From contig PBYI01000054.1 in NCBI GenBank assembly GCA_002729525.1, positions 1-64,000 of the forward strand: DNA of 64,000 nt, in the 5' to 3' direction. The notes under the pieces are model-generated. The model was not told where the DNA came from. It saw only the letters and a list, made by a program, of their open reading frames with translations, and ran no database searches. The first letter of the stretch is position 1. The number at the start of each line of letters is the position of its first letter. Origin of the DNA: Nocardioides sp. GTDB taxonomy: Bacteria > Actinomycetota > Actinomycetes > Propionibacteriales > Nocardioidaceae. Shown one piece after another: positions 34,852 through 43,426 of the stretch. Both the position numbers and the translations under genes were made by a program.

Positions 34852-34917
34852 TGAAACTGGCGCTCGTCGTACGAAGCTTCGTACGCCCAGCGCCAGTTTC
34901 ACCGGCCGGCCGGTGAA
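34852..34917. repeat. Two overlapping large palindromes
   Basis: The first palindrome spans 34852-34901: outer arms TGAAACTGGCGCT and AGCGCCAGTTTCA (13 bp, perfect), a 3-nt mismatch, and an inner perfect 18-bp palindrome CGTACGAAGCTTCGTACG. The second, TTCACCGGCCGGCCGGTGAA (34898-34917), is a perfect 20-bp palindrome sharing 4 bp with the right arm of the first. They sit in the 202-bp gap between rlmB and the small secreted protein gene. They could be terminators, a DNA-binding site or a mobile palindromic element. The rest of the gap shows nothing else. Confidence 0.9.
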
Positions 34918-34975
34918 TCTCACGACAGCGCCGACGCCCGCAGCCACCAGGTGACCGCAACCGTCGGCACAGACC

Positions 34976-35935
34976 TCAGGCGCGCGCCTGGCTGATCGCG
35001 TAGAGCGTCACCGACGCAGCGACTCCGGCGTTGAGCGACTCCAGCGTGCTCGCCATCGGGATCGAGACCAGGTGGTCGCAGGTCTCCGAGACCAGGCGGT
35101 GCAGCCCCTCGCCCTCGGACCCGACGACGACCACGAGCGGGCCGATGGCGAGGTCGTGGTCGGCGACCAGGTCGGGCAGCGAGAGGTCGCCGTCGGCGGC
35201 GAGGCCGACGACCATGCAGCCGGCGTCCTGGTAGGCCTTCAGCTGGCGCACCAGGTTGACCGTGCGGGCGACGGGGGTGCGGGCGGCGGCACCGGCGCTG
35301 GTCTTCCACGCGGCGGCGGTCATGCCGGCCGAGCGCCGCTCCGGTACGACGACGCCGTGGGCGCCGAAGCCGGACGCCGAGCGCACGATCGCACCGAGAT
35401 TGCGCGGGTCGGTGACCTGGTCGAGCACGACCACCAGCGGCGCCTCGCCGGCCTCGGAGGCGGCGGCCAGCAGGTCGTCGGGGTGGGCGTACTCGTACGC
35501 CGGGATCCGCGCGGCCATGCCCTGGTGCACGGCGCCGCCGGTGAGCCGGTCGAGCTCGTGCTTGGAGACCTCCATCAGGCCCAGCCCGCGCTCGGCGGCG
35601 ATCCGGAACGCCTCCCGGAGCCGGCCGTCGCGGTCGGCACCCTCGGCGACGTACAGCGCGTTGACGGGCACCCCCTCGCGCAGCGCCTCGACGACGGGGT
35701 TGCGACCGGCGATCCACTCGGCGTCGCCGACGGGCTTGCGGCTGCGCGGGCCACCCGAGCCGGAGCCGCCCGGCCCGCCCTGCTTGGACTTGTAGGCCTT
35801 GTGGTTGGGCCGGTCCTCGGCGCGCGGGGTCGGGCCCCGGCCCTCCAGACCGCGGCGGACCCGGCCGCCCGACCCGGCGGTGGGCTTCTTGCCGCTCTTG
35901 CGGATCGACCCCTTGCGCTGGCTGTTGCCTGCCAT
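34976..35935 (-). CDS. rlmB: 23S rRNA (guanosine-2'-O)-methyltransferase RlmB/TrmH family
   Basis: A 319-residue SPOUT methyltransferase that 2'-O-methylates 23S rRNA. The first 70 residues are a basic Gly/Arg/Lys extension (AGNSQRKGSIRKSGKKPTAG). The substrate-binding domain begins WIAGRNPVVEALREGVPVN. SpoU motifs are LDQVTDPRNLGAIVRSASGFGAHGVV, VVVVGSEGEGLHRL and SIPMASTLESLNAGVAASVTLY. The ATG 35935 overlaps the cysS stop by 1 bp (TGATG), so it is translationally coupled to cysS, as is usual in actinobacteria. Confidence 0.95.
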   Translation of the reverse strand: MAGNSQRKGSIRKSGKKPTAGSGGRVRRGLEGRGPTPRAEDRPNHKAYKSKQGGPGGSGSGGPRSRKPVGDAEWIAGRNPVVEALREGVPVNALYVAEGADRDGRLREAFRIAAERGLGLMEVSKHELDRLTGGAVHQGMAARIPAYEYAHPDDLLAAASEAGEAPLVVVLDQVTDPRNLGAIVRSASGFGAHGVVVPERRSAGMTAAAWKTSAGAAARTPVARTVNLVRQLKAYQDAGCMVVGLAADGDLSLPDLVADHDLAIGPLVVVVGSEGEGLHRLVSETCDHLVSIPMASTLESLNAGVAASVTLYAISQARA

Positions 35936-37332
35936 CAGTCGATGCTCCACTTCGGTCCGTCAGGGCTGTCGGTGACCGCGATGCCCGCGGCCTTGAGGGT
36001 GTCGCGGATGCTGTCGGCCCGCGCGAAGTCCTTGGCGGCGCGGGCCGCGGCACGCTCCTCGAGCAGTCCGGCGACCAGGGCGTCGACGGCGGCGGTGAGC
36101 CGCTCGTCGGCCTCGGCCGCACGACCACCCGCCCACGCCTCGTCGGCGGGGTCGAGGCCGAGCACGCCGAGCATGGCCAGCACGCGGCCGGCGGCACCGG
36201 TGGCGTCGGAGCCGGCGGCGAGCAGCCGGTTGCCCTCGCGGACCTCGTCGTGCAGCACGGCGACGGCGGCGGGCGTACCGAGGTCGTCGTCCATCGCGGT
36301 CGCGAACGTCTCGGGCACCTCGCCGGCGACGGGTCCGGGCACCCGCTCGAGGAACGACTCCACGCGTCGGAACCCGACGGCGGCCTCCTCGAGCGCCTCG
36401 AAGGAGAACTCCACCGCGGAGCGGTAGTGCGCGGCCACCAGGTAGTAGCGCAGCTCGATGCCGCGGAACCGCTCGAGCACCGCCGGGATCAGCAGCGAGT
36501 TGCCGAGCGACTTGCTCATCTTCTCGCCGGCGGTGGTGATCCACGCGTTGTGCATCCAGTACGACGCGAACGGGCGACCGGCCGCGCGCGACTGGGCCTG
36601 CTCGTTCTCGTGGTGCGGGAAGCGCAGGTCGACGCCGCCGCCGTGGATGTCGAACGCGCCACCGAGGTACTTGCCGGCCATCGCCGAGCACTCGATGTGC
36701 CAGCCGGGACGACCCGGTCCGAACGGCACCGGCCAGGAGGCCGTGGCCGGCTCGGAGTCCTTCTTCCAGCCCTTCCAGAGGGCGAAGTCGCGGGGGTCGC
36801 GCTTGCCGCGCGGGTCGGCGTCGGCGGCGTCCTCCATGTCCTCGACGGACTGCCGGGTGAGCTCGCCGTACGTCGACCACGACCGCACGTCGAAGTAGAC
36901 GTCGCCCGAGCCGTCGCCGGCCTCGTAGGCGTGCCCGGCCGCGATCAGCTCCTCGATCAGTGCCAGCATCTCGGGCACGTGGCCCGTCGCGGCCGGCTCG
37001 TACGTCGGCGGCAGCACGTTGAGCGCCGCGTAGGCGCCGTCGAGCTCGCGCTTCATGATCGAGGCGTGCTCGTACCAGGGCCGCCCGGCAGCCTCGGCCT
37101 TGGCGAGGATCTTGTCGTCGATGTCGGTGACGTTGCGGATGAACGAGACGTCGTACCCGCGGTGGGTGAGCCACCGGCGCAGCACGTCGAAGTTGACCGC
37201 CGACCGCACGTGGCCGACGTGCGGCTCGGACTGGACGGTCAGACCACAGACGTAGACCCCGGCCTTGCCCTCCTCGAGGGGCACGAAGTCGCGCACCTGC
37301 CGGGTCGCTGTGTCGTAGAGCCGGATCGTCAC
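35935..37332 (-). CDS. cysS: Cysteinyl-tRNA synthetase
   Basis: A 465-residue class I aminoacyl-tRNA synthetase. The zinc/cysteine site starts at VYVCGLTVQSEP, the HIGH motif is HVGHVRS, further zinc ligands are in GWHIECSAMA and FPHHENEQAQS, and the KMSKS motif is GEKMSKSLGNS. Full length and the C-terminal anticodon region distinguish it from the mycothiol ligase MshC. TAGACT (37345-37340) lies exactly 7 nt before GTG 37332 with no ribosome-binding site, indicating a leaderless mRNA. It is followed by rlmB in the same operon. Confidence 0.97.
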   Translation of the reverse strand: MTIRLYDTATRQVRDFVPLEEGKAGVYVCGLTVQSEPHVGHVRSAVNFDVLRRWLTHRGYDVSFIRNVTDIDDKILAKAEAAGRPWYEHASIMKRELDGAYAALNVLPPTYEPAATGHVPEMLALIEELIAAGHAYEAGDGSGDVYFDVRSWSTYGELTRQSVEDMEDAADADPRGKRDPRDFALWKGWKKDSEPATASWPVPFGPGRPGWHIECSAMAGKYLGGAFDIHGGGVDLRFPHHENEQAQSRAAGRPFASYWMHNAWITTAGEKMSKSLGNSLLIPAVLERFRGIELRYYLVAAHYRSAVEFSFEALEEAAVGFRRVESFLERVPGPVAGEVPETFATAMDDDLGTPAAVAVLHDEVREGNRLLAAGSDATGAAGRVLAMLGVLGLDPADEAWAGGRAAEADERLTAAVDALVAGLLEERAAARAAKDFARADSIRDTLKAAGIAVTDSPDGPKWSID

Positions 37333-37429
37333 CCGCCAGAGTCTAGGAGTCCGGCACCCCGGCGACCCAACGCGCGAGCCGGGTCCACGACGCACGGCCC
37401 CCGTTCGACCTGTGACGGATGGGACTGGT

Positions 37430-38743
37430 GTGACGTACCGTTCCGGTGTGCGCCTTCCCCACCGCGCCCTCTCGGGCCTCCCCACCCGTACGGCCCTGCT
37501 CACCGCGGCCGCCGCCCTCACGGCGCCCGCCCTCGCCGTCGTGCCCGCCGGAGGAGCGGCCGCCGCGCCTGCCGGCCCCGCGGCGTACAAGCGCGCCGAC
37601 CAGCGCCAGATCACCTACACCGACTGGGACACCGGCGCCGACTTCCGCCGCGGCGCGATGCGCGGCGTGGTGATGCAGAAGGGCCGCCTCAAGCTCGGCG
37701 CCCCGGTCGCCTCCTCCCGCCTGGGCGGCACGACGTACGACAAGGGCATCTGGACGGGGCCGTGGAGCACGCCCGGCCACGCCTTCACCGAGCTCGTCGC
37801 CTCGTGGGAGGCGGTGACCCCGAAGGACAGCCACGTGGTGGTGCGCGTCCGCGGCCGCGACGCCAGCGGCGCCCGGTCGAGCTGGGACACCCTCGCCCGC
37901 TGGGCCGCGGGCGACGCGCACGTGAAGCGCTCCACCTTCGGGCGCCAGGACGACGACCTGGCCTCGGTCAACGTCGACACCTGGCAGGCGAAGGACGAGC
38001 TGGTCTCCTACCAGCTGCGCGTGGAGCTGCTTCGTCGCGCGGGCTCCGCCGCCCGCCCGTCGTTCGACACCGTGGGCGCGGTCGCCAGCAGGCTCACCGG
38101 CACCCAGGCGACCAGCCGTCCGGGCCCGGGCCGCGGGATCGTGCTGCCGGTCCCGCGCTACTCGCAGTACGTCCACTCCGGTCACTACCCGCAGTGGGGC
38201 GGTGGCGGCGAGGCCTGGTGCTCCCCCACCTCCACCTCGATGGTGCTCGCCTACTACGACGCCCTCCCCGGGCCCCGCGCCTACTCCTGGGTGCCGGACG
38301 GCCACCCGGACCCGGTCGTCGACCTGGCGGCCCGGATGACCTACGACCACGAGTACGACGGCACCGGCAACTGGCCGTTCAACACCGCGTACGCCGCCAC
38401 GCGCGCCGGGCACGCCTTCGTCACCCGGCTCCGCTCGCTGCGCGAGGCCGAGCGCTTCATCGCCGCGGGCATCCCGCTGGTGGTGTCGGTGGCCTTCGGC
38501 GCCGGCGAGCTCGACGGTGCCCCGATCTCCTCGACCAACGGCCACCTCATGGTGATCGTCGGCTTCACGAGGTCCGGCGACGTCGTCGTCAACGACCCCG
38601 CCGGCCGCTCGCGCAAGCAGGTGCGCCGCACCTACGACCGGGGCCAGTTCGAGGACGTCTGGCTGCCGACGTCCGGCGGGCTCACCTACGTGGTCCGCGA
38701 CGACGCCCACCCGCTGCCGACGGGCAACCAGACCAACTGGTGA
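37430..38743 (+). CDS. Secreted C39-like cysteine peptidase family protein
   Basis: A roughly 437-residue exported protein. The signal peptide includes LPTRTALLTAAAALTAPALA. A beta-rich domain of about 150 residues (TTYDKGIWTGPWSTPGHAFT) precedes a Peptidase_C39_2 domain. Candidate catalytic residues are the Cys in AWCSPTSTSMVLAYYD, the His in TNGHLMVIVGF and the Asp/Asn in VVVNDPAG. Such proteins act outside the cell, probably on peptides or cell-wall material; the substrate is unknown. The start is uncertain between GTG 37412, 37430 and 37448. I took 37430. Confidence 0.85.
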   Translation: MTYRSGVRLPHRALSGLPTRTALLTAAAALTAPALAVVPAGGAAAAPAGPAAYKRADQRQITYTDWDTGADFRRGAMRGVVMQKGRLKLGAPVASSRLGGTTYDKGIWTGPWSTPGHAFTELVASWEAVTPKDSHVVVRVRGRDASGARSSWDTLARWAAGDAHVKRSTFGRQDDDLASVNVDTWQAKDELVSYQLRVELLRRAGSAARPSFDTVGAVASRLTGTQATSRPGPGRGIVLPVPRYSQYVHSGHYPQWGGGGEAWCSPTSTSMVLAYYDALPGPRAYSWVPDGHPDPVVDLAARMTYDHEYDGTGNWPFNTAYAATRAGHAFVTRLRSLREAERFIAAGIPLVVSVAFGAGELDGAPISSTNGHLMVIVGFTRSGDVVVNDPAGRSRKQVRRTYDRGQFEDVWLPTSGGLTYVVRDDAHPLPTGNQTNW

Positions 38744-38761
38744 GCGCCGACCGGCCCGGTC

Positions 38762-40375
38762 TCAGGCGTCGCCGCCCGTCGCGGTGAACGTCACCTCGTG
38801 CCACCCGGTGGCACCGTCGGGGAGCACGTCGCGCACGACTCCGGTCTGCACCTCGCCGTCCTTCGCGATCGCCCGCACCCGCAGCCGGTGCTCGCCGGGC
38901 TCGACCTGCACGCCGGCGCGCCACTGCACCCACGAGTCGTCGCCGGCGGACGCCCCGACCTCGGCGGGCTGCCAGGCTCCGCCGTCGAGGGCGACCTCGA
39001 CGGCCTCGATGCCGGTGTGCTGCTTCCAGGCGGCGCCCGCCACGACGACGGTGCCCGCGCCGACCTCGGTGCCCGCGCGCGGCACGTCGATGCGGCTGGC
39101 CATCTTCACCGGGCCGAGCTCGCCCCAGCCGCGCTGGGTCCAGTAGGCGTCGACCCGGTCGAACGTGCTGACCTCCATGTCGGCGAGCCACTTGGTGGCC
39201 GACACGTAGCCGTAGAGGCCCGGCACGATCGTCCGCACCGGGAAGCCGTGCTCGATGGGCAGCGGCTGGCCGTTCATCGCCACGGCCAGCATCGCGTTGC
39301 GGCCGTCGGTGAGGGCCGACAGCGGCGTGCCGCACGTCCACCCGTCGTACGACGTCTGGAGCACGGCGTCGGCGCCCTCGAGCGGTCCGGCCTCGGCGAG
39401 GATCGAGTCGAGCCGGACGCCGCTCCACCAGGCGTTGCCGACGAGGTCGCCGCCGACCTCGTTGGAGACGCAGTTGAGGGTCACCCAGTCCTCGGTGAGC
39501 TCGCGCTGCACCAGGTCGTCGTAGGTGAGCACGAGCTCGCGCTCGACCATGCCGTGGATGCGCAGCTGCCACTCGTCGGGCCGCACGGTGGGCTTCGTGA
39601 AGGCCGTGTCGATCAGGTAGAAGCGGTCGGCCGGCGTCTGCCACGGCTCGAGACCGGCGACGTCGGGGTGCGCGCCGTCGGGCACGACCGGCTTGGTCAC
39701 CGGCAGGCGCAGCAGCCTGCGGGCCTGCTCGGCGCGGGCGCGCCCGCGGCCGAGCACCCGGCCGAGCACGACCGCGACGCCGGACGCCGCGGCGACGCCA
39801 CCGGCCAGCAGGAGGAAGTCACGACGGCGGCGGGCACCGACGAGCCGGGCCCCGGGACTCGAATCCCGCCCTGACGGCACCGGCGGTACGTCGAGCGTGC
39901 GGCGCAGGGCGGCGGTCAGCAGCCTCAGCACCACGACCCAGGTCACCAGGCCGGCGGCGACCGGCACCAGGTCGGCGACGCCCGTGTCGGCCGCCGTGAG
40001 CGTGGCGACGACGGCGACCGCGGCGAGCGCGAGGAAGACGACGAGCGGCACGACCTCCGACGTACGGGCCCGGACGCCGACCCAGGCCAGCAGGCCGCAC
40101 ACCACGACCGTGATGCCGCCCAGCAGGAGCGGCTTGTCGGCGGCGCCGACGGCCTGGATCGCGGCCTCGACGACGGCACCCGGCGTGAGCCGCGAGATCA
40201 GCTCGGCCACCGCTGTGACCGGGTGGAGGCGCAGCGCCATCGCGCCGGTGACCAGGTAGGAGACCGCGAGCCCGGACAGGCCGGTGACGATGCCGATCAG
40301 CGCCCACGGGGCGTTGCCGCCGGCGGGGCGCTCCTGCACGGTGTCGGGGTCGGTCGACTGGCTCATCGTCGCCAT
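38762..40375 (-). CDS. Membrane-anchored sulfite oxidase-family molybdopterin protein
   Basis: A 537-residue protein. The N-terminus has about four transmembrane helices (for example ALIGIVTGLSGLAVSYLVTG and VVCGLLAWVGV). A further hydrophobic segment, FLLLAGGVAAASGVAVVLG, precedes the catalytic domain. The molybdenum-ligand Cys is in DWVTLNCVSNEVGGDLVGNA, followed by SYDGWTCGTPLSALTD and IEHGFPVRTIVPGLYGY. A C-terminal dimerisation domain follows. The family moves electrons from sulfite or sulfoxides; the exact substrate is unknown. M1 versus M4 is uncertain at the start; I took ATG 40375. Confidence 0.92.
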   Translation of the reverse strand: MATMSQSTDPDTVQERPAGGNAPWALIGIVTGLSGLAVSYLVTGAMALRLHPVTAVAELISRLTPGAVVEAAIQAVGAADKPLLLGGITVVVCGLLAWVGVRARTSEVVPLVVFLALAAVAVVATLTAADTGVADLVPVAAGLVTWVVVLRLLTAALRRTLDVPPVPSGRDSSPGARLVGARRRRDFLLLAGGVAAASGVAVVLGRVLGRGRARAEQARRLLRLPVTKPVVPDGAHPDVAGLEPWQTPADRFYLIDTAFTKPTVRPDEWQLRIHGMVERELVLTYDDLVQRELTEDWVTLNCVSNEVGGDLVGNAWWSGVRLDSILAEAGPLEGADAVLQTSYDGWTCGTPLSALTDGRNAMLAVAMNGQPLPIEHGFPVRTIVPGLYGYVSATKWLADMEVSTFDRVDAYWTQRGWGELGPVKMASRIDVPRAGTEVGAGTVVVAGAAWKQHTGIEAVEVALDGGAWQPAEVGASAGDDSWVQWRAGVQVEPGEHRLRVRAIAKDGEVQTGVVRDVLPDGATGWHEVTFTATGGDA

Positions 40376-40463
40376 TGTGACGCGCCCGCGGCGGTGCGGC
40401 ACCCCGCGGCCCGCGACGTCACCGTTCCGTCAGGACTCCGCCGCCGTCGGGCAGGATGCCCCC

Positions 40464-40961
40464 GTGGCCGACCAGACCCCCGCCCCCCTGCCCCGCACCG
40501 GCCTCGGTGTCGACGTCCACCGCCTGGTCGAGGGCCGTCCGATGATGCTGGCCGGGCTGTCGTGGCCCGAGGAGACCCACGGCCTGGAGGGCCACTCCGA
40601 CGCCGACGTCGCCGCGCACGCCGCCTGCGACGCGCTGCTGTCCGCGGCCGGGCTCGGGGACCTGGGTTCCAACTTCGGCACCGCAGAGCCCGAGTGGGCC
40701 GGCGCGGCGGGCGCCGCCCTGCTCGCCGAGACCGCCCGCCGGGTGCGCGCGGCCGGCTTCGAGATCGGCAACGTCGCGGTCCAGGTCGTCGGCAACCGGC
40801 CGCGACTGGGACCTCGCCGCGACGAGGCGGCCGCCGCGCTCTCCGAGGCGGCGGGTGCGTCCGTCACCGTCTCGGCGACGACCACCGACGGGCTCGGGCT
40901 CACCGGTCGGGGCGAGGGTGTGGCCGCGCTGGCGACCGCCCTGGTCGTGCCCGTGGCCTGA
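40464..40961 (+). CDS. ispF: 2-C-methyl-D-erythritol 2,4-cyclodiphosphate synthase
   Basis: A 165-residue trimeric MEP-pathway enzyme. Metal ligands are in GLGVDVHRLVEGRP and HSDADVAAHAACDALLSAAG. The CMP/base-binding region is GNRPRLGPRRDEA, and the C-terminal motif is TTTDGLGLTGRGEGVAA. The start is GTG 40464, 6 nt after CAGGAT. In many actinobacteria ispF directly follows ispD. Here ispD lies about 0.5 kb downstream on the same strand, with nirD inserted between them on the opposite strand. Confidence 0.96.
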   Translation: MADQTPAPLPRTGLGVDVHRLVEGRPMMLAGLSWPEETHGLEGHSDADVAAHAACDALLSAAGLGDLGSNFGTAEPEWAGAAGAALLAETARRVRAAGFEIGNVAVQVVGNRPRLGPRRDEAAAALSEAAGASVTVSATTTDGLGLTGRGEGVAALATALVVPVA

Positions 40962-40986
40962 CGCGGCCGGCCACCCGGCACCGGCG

Positions 40987-41349
40987 TCAGGCAGCGTCGG
41001 CCTTCCGGTGCCCCACCAGGACCACGCCCTCGACCACCTTGACGTCGTACGCCGGCACGGCCGCGTGGTTGTCGTCGAGGCACTTGCCGGTGCGCAGGTC
41101 GAACGGGTGCCGGTGCGTCGGCGAGGCCACGAACGGCACACCGTCGCGGACTCCCACGATGCCCTTGGCGATCGAGGACGTGCGGGAGAACGGGTCGTGG
41201 TTGCCGAGCGCGTAGACCACGTCGTCAGCGGTGCGGAACAGCGCGATCGCCTGACCGTGCACGAGGGCCGTGGCACCGCGGTCGACCTCCAGCTCCACGA
41301 GGCGGCACACGGGGTGCCACTCCTCCTGGGGGGCCGTCCGGGGGCTCAT
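40987..41349 (-). CDS. nirD: NirD-like Rieske-fold protein, nitrite reductase small subunit type
   Basis: A 120-residue Rieske-fold protein. WHPVCRLVELEVDRGATALV, ALGNHDPFSRTSSIAKGIVG and FDLRTGKCLDD match the NirD family, which lacks the [2Fe-2S] ligands of true Rieske proteins and assists NADH-nitrite reductase NirB. No nirB is present in the window, so it is an orphan copy here. TACGTT lies 8 nt upstream of ATG 41349, consistent with a leaderless transcript. Confidence 0.9.
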   Translation of the reverse strand: MSPRTAPQEEWHPVCRLVELEVDRGATALVHGQAIALFRTADDVVYALGNHDPFSRTSSIAKGIVGVRDGVPFVASPTHRHPFDLRTGKCLDDNHAAVPAYDVKVVEGVVLVGHRKADAA

Positions 41350-41489
41350 GCCGTCGAAACGTAGAGGCGCCCGGCGCGTACCTGTGTTTCCGCCTGTTAC
41401 GGCCCGGTAAACGAATGCCGTCCCGGCTGTCCGACGCGCTCCCGCACCACCGCCGACCTGCTGCGGGACCGATCTGGGACACTTCCGCG

Positions 41490-42194
41490 GTGGGCACCGC
41501 AGTCGTCGTCCTCGCGGCGGGATCCGGCACCCGGATGGGCGCCGGCAGCAACAAGGTCCTCCTGCCGTTGGCGGGCCGGCCGGTGCTGACCTGGTCGGTG
41601 CTGACCGCCCTGTCCGTGCCGGACGTGGTCCGGGTCGTCGTGGTCGCCCGCCCGGGCGAGGAGCAGGACGTCACCGACGCGCTGGTGCCCCACCTCGCCG
41701 ACGACGCCGCCGTCGACCTGGTGGCCGGCGGCGCGGAGCGGCACGACTCCGAGGTCGCCGCGCTGCGGCTGCTCGAGGACGACGTCGAGGCCGGCCGGGT
41801 CGACGTCGTCGCCGTGCACGACGGGGCCCGACCGCTCGCCGCGGCCGGCCTCTTCACCGCGGTGGCGGCCGCGGCCCGTATGCACGGCGGGGCGATCCCG
41901 GTCGTGGCCGCGCCGCCACTGCTCGTGAGCGACCCCGCCTCGCCCGTCGACGGCCGGTCCGACGTGGTCCGTGGGGGCGTGGCCGTGCAGACCCCGCAGG
42001 CCTTCCGCGCCCGCGAGCTCGTCGACGCCTACCGGTCGGCCGCCGCCGACGGGTTCCGCGGCACCGACACCGCCGTGTGCGTCCACCGGTACGCCGGCGT
42101 GGAGGCGGTCGGCGTGCCCAGCACGTCGGCGAACGTGAAGATCACCTGGCCCGGGGACGTCGAGGTCGCCGAGGCGCTGCTCGAACTGGCCTGA
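41490..42194 (+). CDS. ispD: 2-C-methyl-D-erythritol 4-phosphate cytidylyltransferase
   Basis: A 234-residue MEP-pathway enzyme that attaches CMP to methylerythritol phosphate. The nucleotide-binding loop is VVVLAAGSGTRMGAGSNKVL, with VVAVHDGARPL, VQTPQAFRARELVDAY and GTDTAVCVHRYAGVEAVGVP following as expected. GACACT 6 nt before GTG 41490 could be the -10 of a leaderless mRNA. A shorter, degenerate IspD-like gene lies immediately downstream on the opposite strand. Confidence 0.95.
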   Translation: MGTAVVVLAAGSGTRMGAGSNKVLLPLAGRPVLTWSVLTALSVPDVVRVVVVARPGEEQDVTDALVPHLADDAAVDLVAGGAERHDSEVAALRLLEDDVEAGRVDVVAVHDGARPLAAAGLFTAVAAAARMHGGAIPVVAAPPLLVSDPASPVDGRSDVVRGGVAVQTPQAFRARELVDAYRSAAADGFRGTDTAVCVHRYAGVEAVGVPSTSANVKITWPGDVEVAEALLELA

Positions 42195-42221
42195 GCCCCG
42201 GCCTGAGCCCCGACCCGGCCG

Positions 42222-42794
42222 TCAGCCGAGGTTGCGGCGCTCGCGGGTGATCGCCTCGAGCAGTCGGACGTCCTCACGTCCGGTCACCCGGAACGCCTCG
42301 GGCGGGGCCTCGCGGGTCTGCACGAGGTGGTGCTCACGCAGGCCGGCGACGAGCGTCGGCAGGTCGGTGGTCGGCAGCCCGTCGAGCGAGGCGACGACCC
42401 GCGGCGGCAGCACCACCGGGGAGCAGACGAGCAGCAGCTGGTCGCGGTCGAGCGTCTCGCCGACGTACGGCTCGCGGAAGGTCTTGACGGTGTCGGTGAC
42501 CGGGCGGACCCCGGCGACGACCGTCTCGGTCGCCATGGCCTGGTCCAGGCAGGACGCGATGAACGCCGGCGGCGTCATCGGGCAGAGACTGTCGTGCAGC
42601 ACCATGGGCTCGTCGAGCTCGACGATGCGCTCCCAGGGCACGCCGTCGTCGACCAGCGTCACCCCGGCCTCGCCGAGCCCCCACGCGGCCGCGGCCACGA
42701 GGGCCTCGCCGTGCACGAGCAGGAAGGGCAGGGAGCCGCGGTCGTCCACCAGGACCGTGCCCAGCGCGTCGCGGCCCTCCCCGTCCTCGATCAC
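42222..42794 (-). CDS. Degenerate IspD-like protein without the nucleotide-binding loop
   Basis: A 190-residue protein resembling the middle and C-terminal parts of IspD. MVLHDSLCPMTPPAFIASCL corresponds to VHDGARPL, VVAGVRPVTDTVKTFREPYV to the PVxDTVK segment, and TLDRDQLLLVCSPVVLPPRV to the VQTPQAF region. The LAAGxGxRMG loop that binds CTP is absent; the N-terminus instead reads RDALGTVLVDDRGSLPF. It is probably not a cytidylyltransferase. TAGGTT lies 6 nt before GTG 42794, so it appears to have its own leaderless promoter. It lies between ispD and carD. Confidence 0.8.
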   Translation of the reverse strand: MIEDGEGRDALGTVLVDDRGSLPFLLVHGEALVAAAAWGLGEAGVTLVDDGVPWERIVELDEPMVLHDSLCPMTPPAFIASCLDQAMATETVVAGVRPVTDTVKTFREPYVGETLDRDQLLLVCSPVVLPPRVVASLDGLPTTDLPTLVAGLREHHLVQTREAPPEAFRVTGREDVRLLEAITRERRNLG

Positions 42795-42858
42795 GAGTCC
42801 AACCTAGTGGGGTGCGGGGTACCCGGGGACGCGGGGCGGGCGCCCGCAGGGACGGCGA

Positions 42859-42885
42859 AGGCCCCCGGCGTGGTGCCGGGGGCCT
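42859..42885 (-). terminator. Terminator hairpin downstream of carD
   Basis: A perfect 11-bp stem (42859-42869 with 42875-42885) with a 5-nt loop begins about 28 bp beyond the carD stop. It separates carD from the IspD-like gene. Confidence 0.8.
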
Positions 42886-42913
42886 CCGTAGGAGCTGGTG
42901 CTCGGGGTCCGCG

Positions 42914-43399
42914 TCAGGAGGCGAGGACCTCGTCGAGCATGCTCTCGGCCTTGTCCTCGTTGGTGCTCTCGGCCAGCGCGAGCTCGGAGACGAGGATCTG
43001 ACGGGCCTTGGCGAGCATCCGCTTCTCGCCGGCCGACAGGCCGCGGTCACGCTCGCGACGCCACAGGTCGCGAACGACCTCGGCGACCTTCATGACGTCC
43101 CCGCTGTGCAGCTTCTCGAGATTGGCCTTGTAACGGCGCGACCAGTTGGTCGGCTCCTCGACGTGCTCGGCGCGCAGGACGTCGAACACGCGGTCGAGGC
43201 CCTCCTTGTCGACGACGTCGCGAACCCCGACCAGGTCGAGGTTGCAGGCCGGGACGCGGACGACCAGGTCCTGCTGGGCGACGATCCGCAGCACGAGGTA
43301 CTGCCGGTCCTCTCCCTTGATCTTCCGCATCTCGATGTCTTCGATGACAGCGGCGCCGTGGTTCGGGTAGACGACCGTTTCGCCGACGGTGAAAGTCAT
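42914..43399 (-). CDS. carD: RNA polymerase-binding transcription factor CarD
   Basis: A 161-residue CarD/CdnL protein. The N-terminal RNA polymerase-interaction domain begins MTFTVGETVVYPNHGAAVIE and includes QYLVLRIVAQQDLVVRVP. The C-terminal helical domain includes NWSRRYKANLEKLHSGD and EVVRDLWRRERDRGLSAGEKRML, with the conserved Trp that wedges the promoter bubble. In mycobacteria CarD stabilises open complexes and is essential. Elsewhere carD usually precedes ispD and ispF; here it points the other way. AAGGGG lies upstream of the ATG. Confidence 0.97.
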   Translation of the reverse strand: MTFTVGETVVYPNHGAAVIEDIEMRKIKGEDRQYLVLRIVAQQDLVVRVPACNLDLVGVRDVVDKEGLDRVFDVLRAEHVEEPTNWSRRYKANLEKLHSGDVMKVAEVVRDLWRRERDRGLSAGEKRMLAKARQILVSELALAESTNEDKAESMLDEVLAS

Positions 43400-43426
43400 A
43401 GGTGATGTTCCCCTTCCTGGGCTGCC

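Noticed and set aside
35935..37332. cysS as possible mshC (mycothiol ligase)
   Set aside because: Length, HVGHVRS and KMSKSLGN, the C-terminal region and coupling to rlmB fit cysteinyl-tRNA synthetase.
36250..38787. 845-codon plus-strand frame over cysS and the C39-like peptidase gene
   Set aside because: Antisense of cysS, then an out-of-frame reading of the peptidase gene.
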